Assembly: GCA_023667265.1 (NCBI GenBank)
Contig: JAMPAJ010000006.1
Span: forward strand, 1 to 40,113
Direction: 5' to 3'
From: Alistipes sp.
GTDB lineage: Bacteria; Bacillota; Clostridia; Oscillospirales; Ruminococcaceae
DNA: 40,113 nucleotides
Position 1 is the first letter of the stretch. Each line of letters begins with the position of its first letter. The position numbers and the translations under genes were made by a program. Shown one piece after another: positions 15,509-24,009 of this stretch. A model generated the notes under the pieces. It saw nothing but the letters and a program-made list of their open reading frames with translations, did not search any database and was not told where the DNA came from.

Positions 15509-15537
15509 TTGACAAATTTATAGAAATATGGTAAAAT
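15509..15537 (+). promoter_or_regulatory. Promoter of the HExxH/beta-helix dockerin gene
   Basis: TTGACA (15509-15514) and TAAAAT (15532-15537) have a 17-base spacer. The 90-base leader to the ATG contains a short hairpin (CAAGC..GCTTG around 15572-15598) of unknown role. Confidence 0.8.
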
Positions 15538-15634
15538 AGTATAAATTGTTAATTTGCTATTGAATTATACGGCAAGCCCGGACTTTTAGGCGAGCTTGGG
15601 GCAGCCAGCAAATATATAATGGAGTGGATGATCT

Positions 15635-18337
15635 ATGAAAAAATTGAAGAAAAGGCTGGCTGTGCTTGTTACAGCTGCGGCAATGTCGATGACTGCCGTT
15701 CCCTATGTGTCCCCGGCGACCACGGTAATTGCCGCAGACGCTCTGCTGACCCGTGATCCATGGTGCGGAAACGAGGACGTCAATCGCTGGGAATCAGAGC
15801 ATTTCCAGTTTATCTGGGGTAAAAACGGCGCTGATTCAAGCAAGATAACCCAGGAATTTCTGGAGGAAAATGCCCGGCATCTGGAAGCGTGCTGGGACGT
15901 GTACATGGAGGAGCTTTCCATGGAACCGCCAACGCAGTCGGTGGAGCTGTATCTCCGGGACGGCAATCAATATAAAGTGAATTTCTACATTTCCGGCACA
16001 GGTCTGACGCCCTTTACCGACGATTGGGCTTATATGGGCTACGATAACCAGGGCTATGCCTTTATGTTCTGCTGCGTCGGCGCGATGCAGAACAGCCCCA
16101 ATCCCTCGTGGGTTCTTCCCCACGAGTTCGGACACGTAGTTACCGCTCATCAGCGGGGCTGGAATTCCAATAAGTATGTCCAGGCGTGGTGGGAGGCTAT
16201 CGGCAACTGGTATCGCGAGCAGTTCCTCTATTCGGACTACTACAGCCAGTGGATAACAACTCCCGAAAGCGGCACTGACTATTTCGAGACATACATGAAA
16301 AACCTCTGCTTTACGCCTATTCTCGGCAGAGATAATTATGCGGCATGGGCTTTTTTACAGTATCTGACAGAGAATCCCGACAACCTTGACGGCTACGGCA
16401 GCGATTTTGTGAAGGATCTGATGCAGCAGGGTCAGACTGACGAGTACCCCTACCTTGAGATCGAGCGTCTGTCCGGCGCGGATCTGAAGGACACTCTCGG
16501 ACATTATGCAAAGAGAATGGCAACTCTTGACCTGTCGCGTCAGGAAATCTACCGTGCGCGTCAGAATGAGCTTCTTGCAAGAGGCGAGTGGAACTGGAAC
16601 GAGATTTATACTGTCCTGGAAAACAGCGGAAAATCAGACAATTTCTACACTGTTCCCACCGAGAGAGCGCCTCAGCAGATGGGACTGAACATTGTGCCGC
16701 TGGAGGTAACGGGAAACAAGATCTCCGTGACTCTACATGGACTCACAGATGTTCAGGGCGCGGACTGGAGAGCATGCATCGCAGTTGAGCAGCGCGACGG
16801 AACGACCAGATATTCCGATCTGTTTAAAAGCGGTGAAAGCGCTGAAATGGACTTCGACAGCAGCAGAGACGCGGCGGCATATCTTACAGTTACGGCTACT
16901 CCGGACAGCGATACATTCATAAAGTGCGGCGTGCCATGGGCATACGGAGAGGGCGAATTTGACGAGAATAATATGCCGTTCCTGGGCAAGACACGCTATC
17001 CCTACGGCGTGACCATCGAGGGCGCAGGAATACAGCAGAGGCAGAGCAGCGGCGGAATGCAGCAGGGCAGCTATCACCCTAACGGCGGCGGATTTGTAGC
17101 ATCTACCGCCAGCGTTGACGCTTCTGTTTATGTGGGCAAAAATGCAAAAGTTCTCGGCTATGCAACAATCAGCGGAAATGCGAGGATCGACGGCTATGCA
17201 ACAGTTACAGGCAGCGCAATGGTCTCCGGAAACGCTGTTGTTACAGGTCATGCGGTAGTTGCCGAGTCTGCACAGGTAAAGGACAATGCAATTATCGGCG
17301 ACTATGCCGGAGTTATGGGACGTTCAGTTGTTTCGGACAATGCGAGAGTTATAGAAAGCGGTTTGGTTTATGACAACTATAACGTCAGCGGAAATGCAAC
17401 GGTCAAGGGCGTGGCGTTCTGCATGGTCAACGGCTCGGCGACAGGTCAGGCTATGCCCGACGGCGACTATTACGACGATTCGAGCAGAACAGTCCAGGCA
17501 GGCTCGATGTTCGGCTGGACCAGCCCTGATGCCTATGTAAACAGCCGTCCCTACAATGACGGACAGTACGCATCGCTGGAATTTTCAGCCGACAGCTCAA
17601 AAATCGCAGCCGACGAGTACACCTCGACCTACGCCGCAGTTATAGGAGAGCCGCATTGGGAGAATATCAGAACAAGCGGCAGGGGAGTGCTGACCTTCAA
17701 CGGAAAGGATCAGTATATAATCGCCGACAGCTCCTATGCAATGCTTCACGACGCGGAGTACCAGACGGCGATTCTGCTAAGAGACAGCGGCGAAAACAGC
17801 ATTTTCAGCTTCGGCAGCGGCGGGAACTCTATCTCCCTTACGGCTGATAACGGCAGCTTTATCCTCAGCGCAGGCGGACAGCAGATCACGGCTGAAAACG
17901 CCTATATTCCAGGAGAATGGGCAACTGTAAGCGTTTCCTTTACAGGCGATACGGCGTCGATAACGGTCAACGGAAATACGGCTGCCAGCGAAACTGTAAC
18001 CCTCGACCCGGTGGATGTGATTTCGGAGGACGCAAGGTACATCATTGCCGACGGAATGAACGGCTCTATGGACTTCTTTACAGTCAATTTCAAGGATGTA
18101 AACGAGCCTGAATATTACTACACTGAAAAGGAAGAGATCACAGAAGATCCGGAGGTGATCGGAGATATCAACGCAGACGGCGTATGCGATGTTGCAGATC
18201 TTGTTCTTCTGCAAAAATGGCTTCTCGGCAGCACGGAGGAAATTCCTGCAAATATTTCTGCCGGAGACCTCTGCGAGGACGGTATTATCGACGCTTACGA
18301 TATGCCTCTGATGAGAGAGCTGGTTGTTAGAAAATAG
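15635..18337 (+). CDS. Secreted DUF6055-like HExxH protein with beta-helix, LamG and dockerin domains
   Basis: 900 residues with a signal peptide ending near VIAADA. Residues about 40-320 form a metallopeptidase-like domain of the DUF6055 type with H163EFGH167 and, 20 residues later, Glu187 in WWEAIGNW, a plausible third zinc ligand as in gluzincins. About 488-615 are hexapeptide-like repeats (ASVYVGKNAKVLGYATISG and so on) expected to fold as a left-handed beta-helix. About 682-795 is a LamG/concanavalin-like domain (LTFNGKDQYI, then GEWATVSVSFTGDTASITVNG). A dockerin ends the protein (843-900; GDINADGVCDVADLVLLQK). It should be exported and docked to a cohesin. Its substrate, protein or glycan, is not evident. 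The SDR gene follows after 27 bases. Confidence 0.85.
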   Translation: MKKLKKRLAVLVTAAAMSMTAVPYVSPATTVIAADALLTRDPWCGNEDVNRWESEHFQFIWGKNGADSSKITQEFLEENARHLEACWDVYMEELSMEPPTQSVELYLRDGNQYKVNFYISGTGLTPFTDDWAYMGYDNQGYAFMFCCVGAMQNSPNPSWVLPHEFGHVVTAHQRGWNSNKYVQAWWEAIGNWYREQFLYSDYYSQWITTPESGTDYFETYMKNLCFTPILGRDNYAAWAFLQYLTENPDNLDGYGSDFVKDLMQQGQTDEYPYLEIERLSGADLKDTLGHYAKRMATLDLSRQEIYRARQNELLARGEWNWNEIYTVLENSGKSDNFYTVPTERAPQQMGLNIVPLEVTGNKISVTLHGLTDVQGADWRACIAVEQRDGTTRYSDLFKSGESAEMDFDSSRDAAAYLTVTATPDSDTFIKCGVPWAYGEGEFDENNMPFLGKTRYPYGVTIEGAGIQQRQSSGGMQQGSYHPNGGGFVASTASVDASVYVGKNAKVLGYATISGNARIDGYATVTGSAMVSGNAVVTGHAVVAESAQVKDNAIIGDYAGVMGRSVVSDNARVIESGLVYDNYNVSGNATVKGVAFCMVNGSATGQAMPDGDYYDDSSRTVQAGSMFGWTSPDAYVNSRPYNDGQYASLEFSADSSKIAADEYTSTYAAVIGEPHWENIRTSGRGVLTFNGKDQYIIADSSYAMLHDAEYQTAILLRDSGENSIFSFGSGGNSISLTADNGSFILSAGGQQITAENAYIPGEWATVSVSFTGDTASITVNGNTAASETVTLDPVDVISEDARYIIADGMNGSMDFFTVNFKDVNEPEYYYTEKEEITEDPEVIGDINADGVCDVADLVLLQKWLLGSTEEIPANISAGDLCEDGIIDAYDMPLMRELVVRK

Positions 18338-18364
18338 AAATACTTTGATGAAAAGGATGATAAT

Positions 18365-19072
18365 ATGACGGAGAATGCCATTGTTACAGGCGGCTCAGGC
18401 GGAATAGGGGAGGCTTTGTGCCGTCGTCTTGCCGGTGAGGGATACCATGTGTTCGTGTGCTATGGAAGCTCCCGGGAAAAGTCTGAGAAAATAGCCGGAG
18501 AGATCGGCGGCAGCTCGATTCGGCTTGACGTTACGGATGCCGTGTCTGTTCGGAATGCGGTGGAAACAGTTGGTTTCTGCAAGCTGCTGGTGAATAATGC
18601 CGGAGTTTCGGAGATCGGACTGTTTGACGCCATGCCTGCCGAAAAAAGCCGGCGTATAATTGATGTGAATCTGACCGGAGCTATGAACTGCGCAAGGGCG
18701 TTCCTGCCGGAGATGATACGCAGAAAAACAGGCTGTATCATCAATATTTCCTCTATGTGGGGACAGGCGGGCGCATCCTGCGAGGTCGACTATTCAGCCT
18801 CAAAAGCGGGGCTTATCGGCTTCACCAAGGCTCTTGCAAAAGAGACTGCACCGTCGGGCATCCGGGTGAACTGCGTTTCCCCAGGTTTCATTATGACCGG
18901 AATGAACAGCCGTTTTTCGGCGGAAGAGCTGGAGCTTATAAGGCAGGATATTCCTCTTGGTATTTTCGGCGAGCCTCGTCACGTTGCCGATGCAGTCGCC
19001 TTTCTCGCCTCGGAAAAGGCGGAATACATCACCGGACAGGTGCTCGCGGTAAATGGCGGAATGGTTATCTGA
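18365..19072 (+). CDS. SDR-family oxidoreductase (3-oxoacyl-ACP reductase FabG-like)
   Basis: 235 residues of classical short-chain dehydrogenase. The N-terminal NAD(P) motif is TGGSGGIGEAL, followed by NNAGVSEIG and the catalytic Ser/Tyr/Lys in INISSMWG and DYSASKAG. The end FLASEKAEYITGQVLAVNGGM is typical of FabG-like enzymes. The specific substrate cannot be read from sequence; FabG and sugar/alcohol dehydrogenases share these motifs, and there are no fatty acid genes beside it. The start lies 27 bases after the dockerin gene with AAAAGGATG as ribosome binding site, so it is probably cotranscribed, an odd pairing of a cytoplasmic enzyme with an exported protein. Confidence 0.88.
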   Translation: MTENAIVTGGSGGIGEALCRRLAGEGYHVFVCYGSSREKSEKIAGEIGGSSIRLDVTDAVSVRNAVETVGFCKLLVNNAGVSEIGLFDAMPAEKSRRIIDVNLTGAMNCARAFLPEMIRRKTGCIINISSMWGQAGASCEVDYSASKAGLIGFTKALAKETAPSGIRVNCVSPGFIMTGMNSRFSAEELELIRQDIPLGIFGEPRHVADAVAFLASEKAEYITGQVLAVNGGMVI

Positions 19073-19243
19073 CGCCGAAAATTTTTCAGAACAAGGCAGC
19101 ACAAATCCTGTGCCGAAAATAAGCGCCGCATACTCTGTATCAAGCATGATATCAAACAATGAAATAAATTATTGCCGACGAAATATACTGGTAAAAAACG
19201 ATGTATGAGCTGACAGCACCTGCAAAAAGCGTTAGCGTAAAAA

Positions 19244-19269
19244 AGCCGTTTCGAATTTTCGAGACGGCT
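19244..19269 (+). terminator. Weak terminator after the SDR gene
   Basis: AGCCGTTTCGA (19244-19254) pairs with TCGAGACGGCT (19259-19269) apart from one mismatch; only a loose T-rich tail follows. The stretch 19073-19243 shows no gene. Confidence 0.55.
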
Positions 19270-19294
19270 CAATTATTTGTTGAGTTATAAAGCA

Positions 19295-19351
19295 AAGCTT
19301 GATTTCTTATTGATATAATTGCTTGAAATCAAGCTTGAAGTGTGATATAAT
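19295..19351 (+). promoter_or_regulatory. Promoter and palindromic operator of the XRE-GH44 operon
   Basis: The -35 box TTGAAA (19323-19328) and -10 box TATAAT (19346-19351) are spaced by 17 bases. A 12-bp perfect inverted repeat, AAGCTTGATTTC (19295-19306) and GAAATCAAGCTT (19325-19336), covers the -35 box, and the right copy is itself part of the palindrome GCTTGAAATCAAGC (19321-19334). The position fits an autoregulatory operator for the XRE protein encoded downstream. Confidence 0.7.
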
Positions 19352-19384
19352 GTTTATAGTGAACAACGGAGGAGGGATAATGCA

Positions 19385-20305
19385 ATGTTCGGCGAGAATT
19401 TAGTGAAATTTCGCAAGCAGTGCGGTCTGACACAAGCCCAGCTTGCGCAGAAGCTTAATGTAACGTCGCAGGCAGTGTCGAGGTGGGAAAAAGGAGCTTA
19501 TCCCGACAGTGAGCTGCTGCCGTCCGTTGCTGCTGCACTTGGTGTTACTATAGACCAGCTTTTCGGCTATTCTGCGGTGTATGCAGATCCGGATCTGGAG
19601 CTGATGATAAACGACAAGATACACCATACTGATGAAACTGAACGAGCCGACGTCGTTATGAAGCTGCTGTACTCCGTTATCGGGGCATATACCGAATATC
19701 AGCACTCGAAAATACGTTATCCTGAAAATCTGGAGCTTGAAACATATGCGGAGCTTCGCACTGATCATGAAATGGCGCTGGCAAGACTCAACGAGGACTT
19801 GAAATATTGCTGCTTCATGAAGATCCCGGATGATGGCTTGTACTCATATATAGGCGATACGGAGCGAATGGTAAATCTGTTTGAAACTCTTGCCGATGAG
19901 GACGCATTGAAGCTGATCTGTTATCTTGGCACCGGCTGGCGGAACAGGCTGCAATCCCTGGAATTTATCTCCAGAAATACTGATATTCCGCTGAAAAAGC
20001 TGAGCAGGATAATGGTGCGACTTGACAGACTTGGAATTGTATGGCGTGTGGCGGTGGACGATAAAAGCGACAATACTGATGAATCGTCTATTGTATACGG
20101 CTATGTGAACAGTTCGCCCCTTACATTTATAATGACTCTTGCAAAGTCGCTGACCCAGTATATCCGTTTCCACGACTGCGATATTTGCAGCTGGCAGCAT
20201 GGTCCGTATCATATGCCGGAGGTCAATATTGATAAGCCCGTTCCGCAGGCTGGTCTGTGGAGCGACGAGAATAAAAATAATAATAACTCAGAGGAGGAAA
20301 ATTGA
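19385..20305 (+). CDS. XRE-family transcriptional regulator coupled to a GH44 gene
   Basis: 306 residues. The N-terminal Cro/CI-type helix-turn-helix (about 5-60) reads GLTQAQLAQKLNVTSQAVSRWEKG. A linker follows, and about 155-230 look like a second winged-helix-like region (LKKLSRIMVRLDRLGIVWRV). The remainder is unassigned, with a His/Cys/Trp-rich stretch (RFHDCDICSWQHGPYHMP) and an Asn/Glu-rich tail. The ribosome binding site GGAGGAGGG is strong. Its stop is one base before the GH44 ATG, and its last codons contain the GH44 Shine-Dalgarno, so the two genes are translationally coupled. It probably senses a signal tied to plant-fibre use and controls its own promoter through the palindrome at 19321. 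The effector is unknown. Confidence 0.88.
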   Translation: MFGENLVKFRKQCGLTQAQLAQKLNVTSQAVSRWEKGAYPDSELLPSVAAALGVTIDQLFGYSAVYADPDLELMINDKIHHTDETERADVVMKLLYSVIGAYTEYQHSKIRYPENLELETYAELRTDHEMALARLNEDLKYCCFMKIPDDGLYSYIGDTERMVNLFETLADEDALKLICYLGTGWRNRLQSLEFISRNTDIPLKKLSRIMVRLDRLGIVWRVAVDDKSDNTDESSIVYGYVNSSPLTFIMTLAKSLTQYIRFHDCDICSWQHGPYHMPEVNIDKPVPQAGLWSDENKNNNNSEEEN

Positions 20306-20306
20306 A

Positions 20307-22598
20307 ATGAAGAGAATCGGTTCAATGCTCACTGCTGCGGCTATTCTTGCGGCGTCATTAAGCGCCATGCCGTTTGGCGTAATGGCTGATGACGGAAGCT
20401 ATGCCATGAATGTGACGGTTGACCTTGGCGGTGAGACCAAGGCGATAAGCCCGTATATTTATGGTATCAACGAGTACGGAAAGCAGGGCGAATACGGCAA
20501 GATCACCACTCATTCCGTGCGCCAGGGCGGCAACAGAATGACCGCTTATAACTGGGAAAACAACGCCTCAAACGCAGGCTCAGACTGGAAATACAGTTCC
20601 GACGACAATCTTTCCAGCTCCGACAGACCTGCCGATGTGGCGCAGGTATTTTCGGCTGACTGCGAAAAATATGGATTCGACTATAAGCTGACGACTCTCC
20701 AGCTTGCCGGATATGTAGCTGCCGATAAGGACGGTCCGGTATCTGAGGCTGAGGCGGCTCCGTCAGACCGTTGGAATGAGGTGCAGCTTGTAAAGGGTGC
20801 GGAATTTGACGCCGAGCCCGACCTGACGGACGGCAAGGTCTATATGGACGAATACGTGAACTACCTTGTAAATACCCTTGGCGACTCCACCACATCAACA
20901 GGAATGCAGGCGTACAGCCTTGACAACGAGCCTTGTCTCTGGCATCATACTCACAGTCGTATCCATCCTCAGCCCGTCGGCATGGACGAACTGAGCAGCA
21001 AGTCTATTGAAATGGCTGCCGCGATCAAGAAGATCGACCCTAACGCAGAGGTTTTCGGACCTGCGCTTTACGGCTATACGGCGTATGACCACCTTGCTGA
21101 CGACGATAGCAGCAATGAATGGGAGACAATAAAGGCAGAGGGAAATTATCACTGGTATATCGACTATTATCTGGACAGAATGAAGAAGGCAGAGGAGGAA
21201 ACAGGAACACGTCTTTTGGACGTTCTCGACATCCATTATTACTCCGAATCATGCCGCGTCGGCGATGAGGACAGACTCCAGTCGGTGCGTACGCTTTATG
21301 AAGAGGGCTTTGTGGAGAACAGCTGGATAGGACAGTGGTGTCAGGAGAATATCCCGATACTTCCAACAGTTCAGGCTTCAATTGACAAGTATTATCCCGG
21401 AACGAAGCTCGCTATTACCGAGTACAATTTCGGCGGTGAAAATTCTACCGCGACTATCGCACAGGCGGAGGCGCTGGGCTGCTTTGCGGACGCTGAGGTC
21501 TATTTCGCTTCGATATGGAGCGGCAACAGCTATCAGTATGCCGGAATAAATCTGTACACAAACTACGACGGAAAAGGCGGTCATTTCGGCGATACTCTTA
21601 TTCCTGCAAAGACCGACGATGTGTCTCAGGCGAGCTCCTATGCAGCTATCAACGGCAGCGATAAGGGAACGGTTACAGCTATGCTGACAAATAAGAGCTT
21701 CACAGACAGCGAAAATGCCGTTATCACTCTTGAAAATTCAGATACGGAATATAAGGCGGCAGCAGTTTATGCAGTTTACGGCGATTCTGATGAGATACGC
21801 CTCATCGACATAATCGACGACGTAAGCGATAACAAGGTGAATGTAACTCTCCCGGCGCTGTCCGCAGCTATGGTAGTTATCAGCGACGACGCTCTCGATT
21901 TTGACGGTCTCCATATATACGACCCCGACGCATTCCGCGAGGAATCAGAAGTATACACCGATTTTGAGCTGAACGCAAACGGCTATGTTGAAGTTCCCGT
22001 TACAGACCCGGAGCACCTCTCAAAGGTCATCATCACTGCCGATGTTACTGCGAAAATGGGTTCTTCCTGGGGAAGCGCCGGATGTGCGGTCTCTATCAAT
22101 GCCGTTGACAAGGCGGGTACAAAGTTCTGGACATCCGAGGGCTACAGCCTGAGTCTGGGCAGCGGCTCAACTGCCACGGTAGATTTTGACGGCACATTCA
22201 GCAACGACGGCGAGTCTGTAGAAGCCGTTGTTGCTGACGGAAAGCTGGAGTTCCAGAAGTGGTGGGACGCCTCCGAGAAGCAGGATTCCGGCGACGAGAT
22301 CGAAGTAAAATATACGAAAATTGAAGTTGTTTACAAGTATGACAATTCCCGGCCTGCGACTGATCCGACTACCGATCCTACAGGAACTCCGGATGGAATC
22401 AGGGGCGACGCAAACGACGACGGCATAGTTGACATTGCCGATGCTACGATCATTCTCCAGAACATTGGCAATCCCGACAAATATCCGCTTTCTGCCCGTG
22501 GCGCTGCAAATGCCGACGTTGTCGAACCGGAGGGTCTTACAGCGCTTGATTCTCTGGAGATCCAGAAATTTGACGCGAAGGTCATAGATAAATTATAA
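20307..22598 (+). CDS. Glycoside hydrolase family 44 with C-terminal binding-like module and dockerin
   Basis: 763 residues with a signal peptide ending near GVMADD. About 35-550 is a GH44 catalytic domain with the family landmarks GGNRMTAYNWENNASNAGSDW, acid/base Glu208 in LDNEPCLWHHTH and nucleophile Glu372 in ITEYNFGG, plus a short beta-sandwich. GH44 enzymes are endo-beta-1,4-glucanases and xyloglucanases. About 555-680 is a beta-sandwich that may be a carbohydrate-binding module (a CBM76-like assignment is possible but unproved), then a Pro/Thr linker and a dockerin (700-763; GDANDDGIVDIADATIILQN). The start is the ATG at 20307 with GGAGGAAA; an in-frame start at 20199 lies inside the regulator gene and precedes the signal peptide. 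Confidence 0.93.
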   Translation: MKRIGSMLTAAAILAASLSAMPFGVMADDGSYAMNVTVDLGGETKAISPYIYGINEYGKQGEYGKITTHSVRQGGNRMTAYNWENNASNAGSDWKYSSDDNLSSSDRPADVAQVFSADCEKYGFDYKLTTLQLAGYVAADKDGPVSEAEAAPSDRWNEVQLVKGAEFDAEPDLTDGKVYMDEYVNYLVNTLGDSTTSTGMQAYSLDNEPCLWHHTHSRIHPQPVGMDELSSKSIEMAAAIKKIDPNAEVFGPALYGYTAYDHLADDDSSNEWETIKAEGNYHWYIDYYLDRMKKAEEETGTRLLDVLDIHYYSESCRVGDEDRLQSVRTLYEEGFVENSWIGQWCQENIPILPTVQASIDKYYPGTKLAITEYNFGGENSTATIAQAEALGCFADAEVYFASIWSGNSYQYAGINLYTNYDGKGGHFGDTLIPAKTDDVSQASSYAAINGSDKGTVTAMLTNKSFTDSENAVITLENSDTEYKAAAVYAVYGDSDEIRLIDIIDDVSDNKVNVTLPALSAAMVVISDDALDFDGLHIYDPDAFREESEVYTDFELNANGYVEVPVTDPEHLSKVIITADVTAKMGSSWGSAGCAVSINAVDKAGTKFWTSEGYSLSLGSGSTATVDFDGTFSNDGESVEAVVADGKLEFQKWWDASEKQDSGDEIEVKYTKIEVVYKYDNSRPATDPTTDPTGTPDGIRGDANDDGIVDIADATIILQNIGNPDKYPLSARGAANADVVEPEGLTALDSLEIQKFDAKVIDKL

Positions 22599-22636
22599 TT
22601 ACAGAAACATAGAGATCACAAATATTAAGGCATAAA

Positions 22637-22669
22637 AAGGACTGCTGCAATTGAATTGCGGCAGTCCTT
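22637..22669. terminator. Bidirectional terminator between GH44 and rarA
   Basis: A 15-bp stem with one wobble (22637-22651 with 22655-22669), A-rich on the left and T-rich on the right, between convergent genes. Confidence 0.85.
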
Positions 22670-22674
22670 CCTGT

Positions 22675-23946
22675 TTATTTTAATTCGTTTAAAATCTTTT
22701 TTCTGTACATCAGAGCAGCCTGTTCCTGCTTGTTTTCGCCGAATTGATAGTATACACGATCAGCTAAGGCGTCCGGCAGATACTGCTGTTTTACGTAATG
22801 GTTCGGGTAATTGTGAGGGTACAGATAATGCTGCCCCACAACCTGCGCGCCCTTTCCATCTAAGTGGACGTTCTGCAGATGTCTTGGGAAATCCAGTGCA
22901 TCGCAGCTTGCCACGTCCTCCAGAGCCGCGTCTATCGCCATAACTCCGCTGTTGGATTTAGGCGCTGTTGCCAGGAGTATAACAGCCTCGGCAATAGGCA
23001 GCTTTGCTTCCGGAAGCCCAAGCTGCAAGGCGGAATCCACGCAGGCTTTTGTTACGACAATCGCTTGCGGATAGGCGAGTCCAACATCCTCTGAGGCAAT
23101 GCAGAGCAGTCGGCGGCACAATGAAATAATATCCCCGGCAGCGATGAGCCGTGCGGCGTAATGGAGAGCCGCATTTTCGTCTGAGCCGCGGATAGATTTG
23201 TGCAGAGCCGAGAGAATGTCGTAATGCTGATCTCCGTCCCTGTCGTAGCGCATATTGCTTCGCTGCACCAGCACGGACAAGGTATCCTCAGAAACGACGA
23301 TTTTTCCGTCCGCAGCGTCTCCGCAGACAGCGCAAAGCTCAACAGTATTCATAGCCTTCCGCACATCACCGCCGCATCCGTAGGCGATAGTCCGGCAGAT
23401 ATTGTCGTCCGCCCGTATTTCTAAGCCGTTTTCCTCAGAAAGAATTGCGAATCCACGCTTTATGGCAGGCACAAGCTCATCGGCGGAGACCGGCTTGAAC
23501 TCGAAAACCGTGCTGCGGCTGATAACAGCGTTATACACTGAAAAATAAGGATTTTCCGTCGTTGAAGCAATTAACGTTATCTCGCCGTTTTCGATATATT
23601 CAAGAAGACTCTGCTGCTGTTTTTTATTGAGATACTGTATCTCGTCAAGATAAAGAAGAATACCGTTTTCCGAGCCAAATGTGCCGATTGAGGAGATAAC
23701 CTCCTTGATATCGGCAACAGAAGCATTGGTGCCATTGAGCTTGTGGAGCGTCATACCGCAGTTTTCGGCTATGATTCGGGCGACAGTGGTTTTTCCGATT
23801 CCGGACGGTCCATAGAAGATCATGTTGGGAACAGTACCGCTTTCGATGATTCTCCGCAGCGGTCGTCCCGGGGCGAGGATATGCTTCTGCCCTACAACGT
23901 CATCCAACGTTGCCGGGCGTATCTTGTCAGCTAAAGGTGCGGACAT
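22675..23946 (-). CDS. rarA: Replication-associated recombination protein A (AAA+ ATPase, MgsA/RarA)
   Basis: 423 residues of a clamp-loader-like AAA+ ATPase that acts at stalled replication forks. The Walker A is GPSGIGKTT, Walker B LLYLDEIQYLNKKQQ, sensor 1 in LIASTTENPYF and sensor 2 near CGGDVRKAMNTVE. The C-terminal half has the tetramerisation domain with YPHNYPNHYVKQQYLP. The length is normal. Start choice: the GTG three codons upstream overlaps the AGGAG, so the ATG at 23946 is preferred. An intrinsic terminator for glyA lies immediately upstream with its T-tract touching the rarA ribosome binding site, so rarA depends on read-through or on a promoter not visible to me. Confidence 0.95.
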   Translation of the reverse strand: MSAPLADKIRPATLDDVVGQKHILAPGRPLRRIIESGTVPNMIFYGPSGIGKTTVARIIAENCGMTLHKLNGTNASVADIKEVISSIGTFGSENGILLYLDEIQYLNKKQQQSLLEYIENGEITLIASTTENPYFSVYNAVISRSTVFEFKPVSADELVPAIKRGFAILSEENGLEIRADDNICRTIAYGCGGDVRKAMNTVELCAVCGDAADGKIVVSEDTLSVLVQRSNMRYDRDGDQHYDILSALHKSIRGSDENAALHYAARLIAAGDIISLCRRLLCIASEDVGLAYPQAIVVTKACVDSALQLGLPEAKLPIAEAVILLATAPKSNSGVMAIDAALEDVASCDALDFPRHLQNVHLDGKGAQVVGQHYLYPHNYPNHYVKQQYLPDALADRVYYQFGENKQEQAALMYRKKILNELK

Positions 23947-23966
23947 TATTTTCACTCCTAAAAACT

Positions 23967-23991
23967 CGGGCGGACAAAAGCCGTCCGCCCG
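23967..23991 (-). terminator. glyA terminator abutting the rarA ribosome binding site
   Basis: A perfect 9-bp GC-rich stem (23967-23975 with 23983-23991). On the minus strand it is followed by AGTTTTTAGGAG, the last part being the rarA Shine-Dalgarno. Confidence 0.85.
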
Positions 23992-24009
23992 ATAATTATT
24001 TTACCCTGA

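Noticed and set aside
15545-15634. Leader of the HExxH dockerin gene as a riboswitch such as cyclic-di-GMP type I
   Set aside because: Only one short hairpin is visible and the conserved GEMM sequence blocks are absent.
20199-20306. Upstream in-frame extension of the GH44 gene
   Set aside because: It overlaps the end of the XRE gene and would place extra residues before an obvious signal peptide; the ATG at 20307 has the GGAGGAAA.
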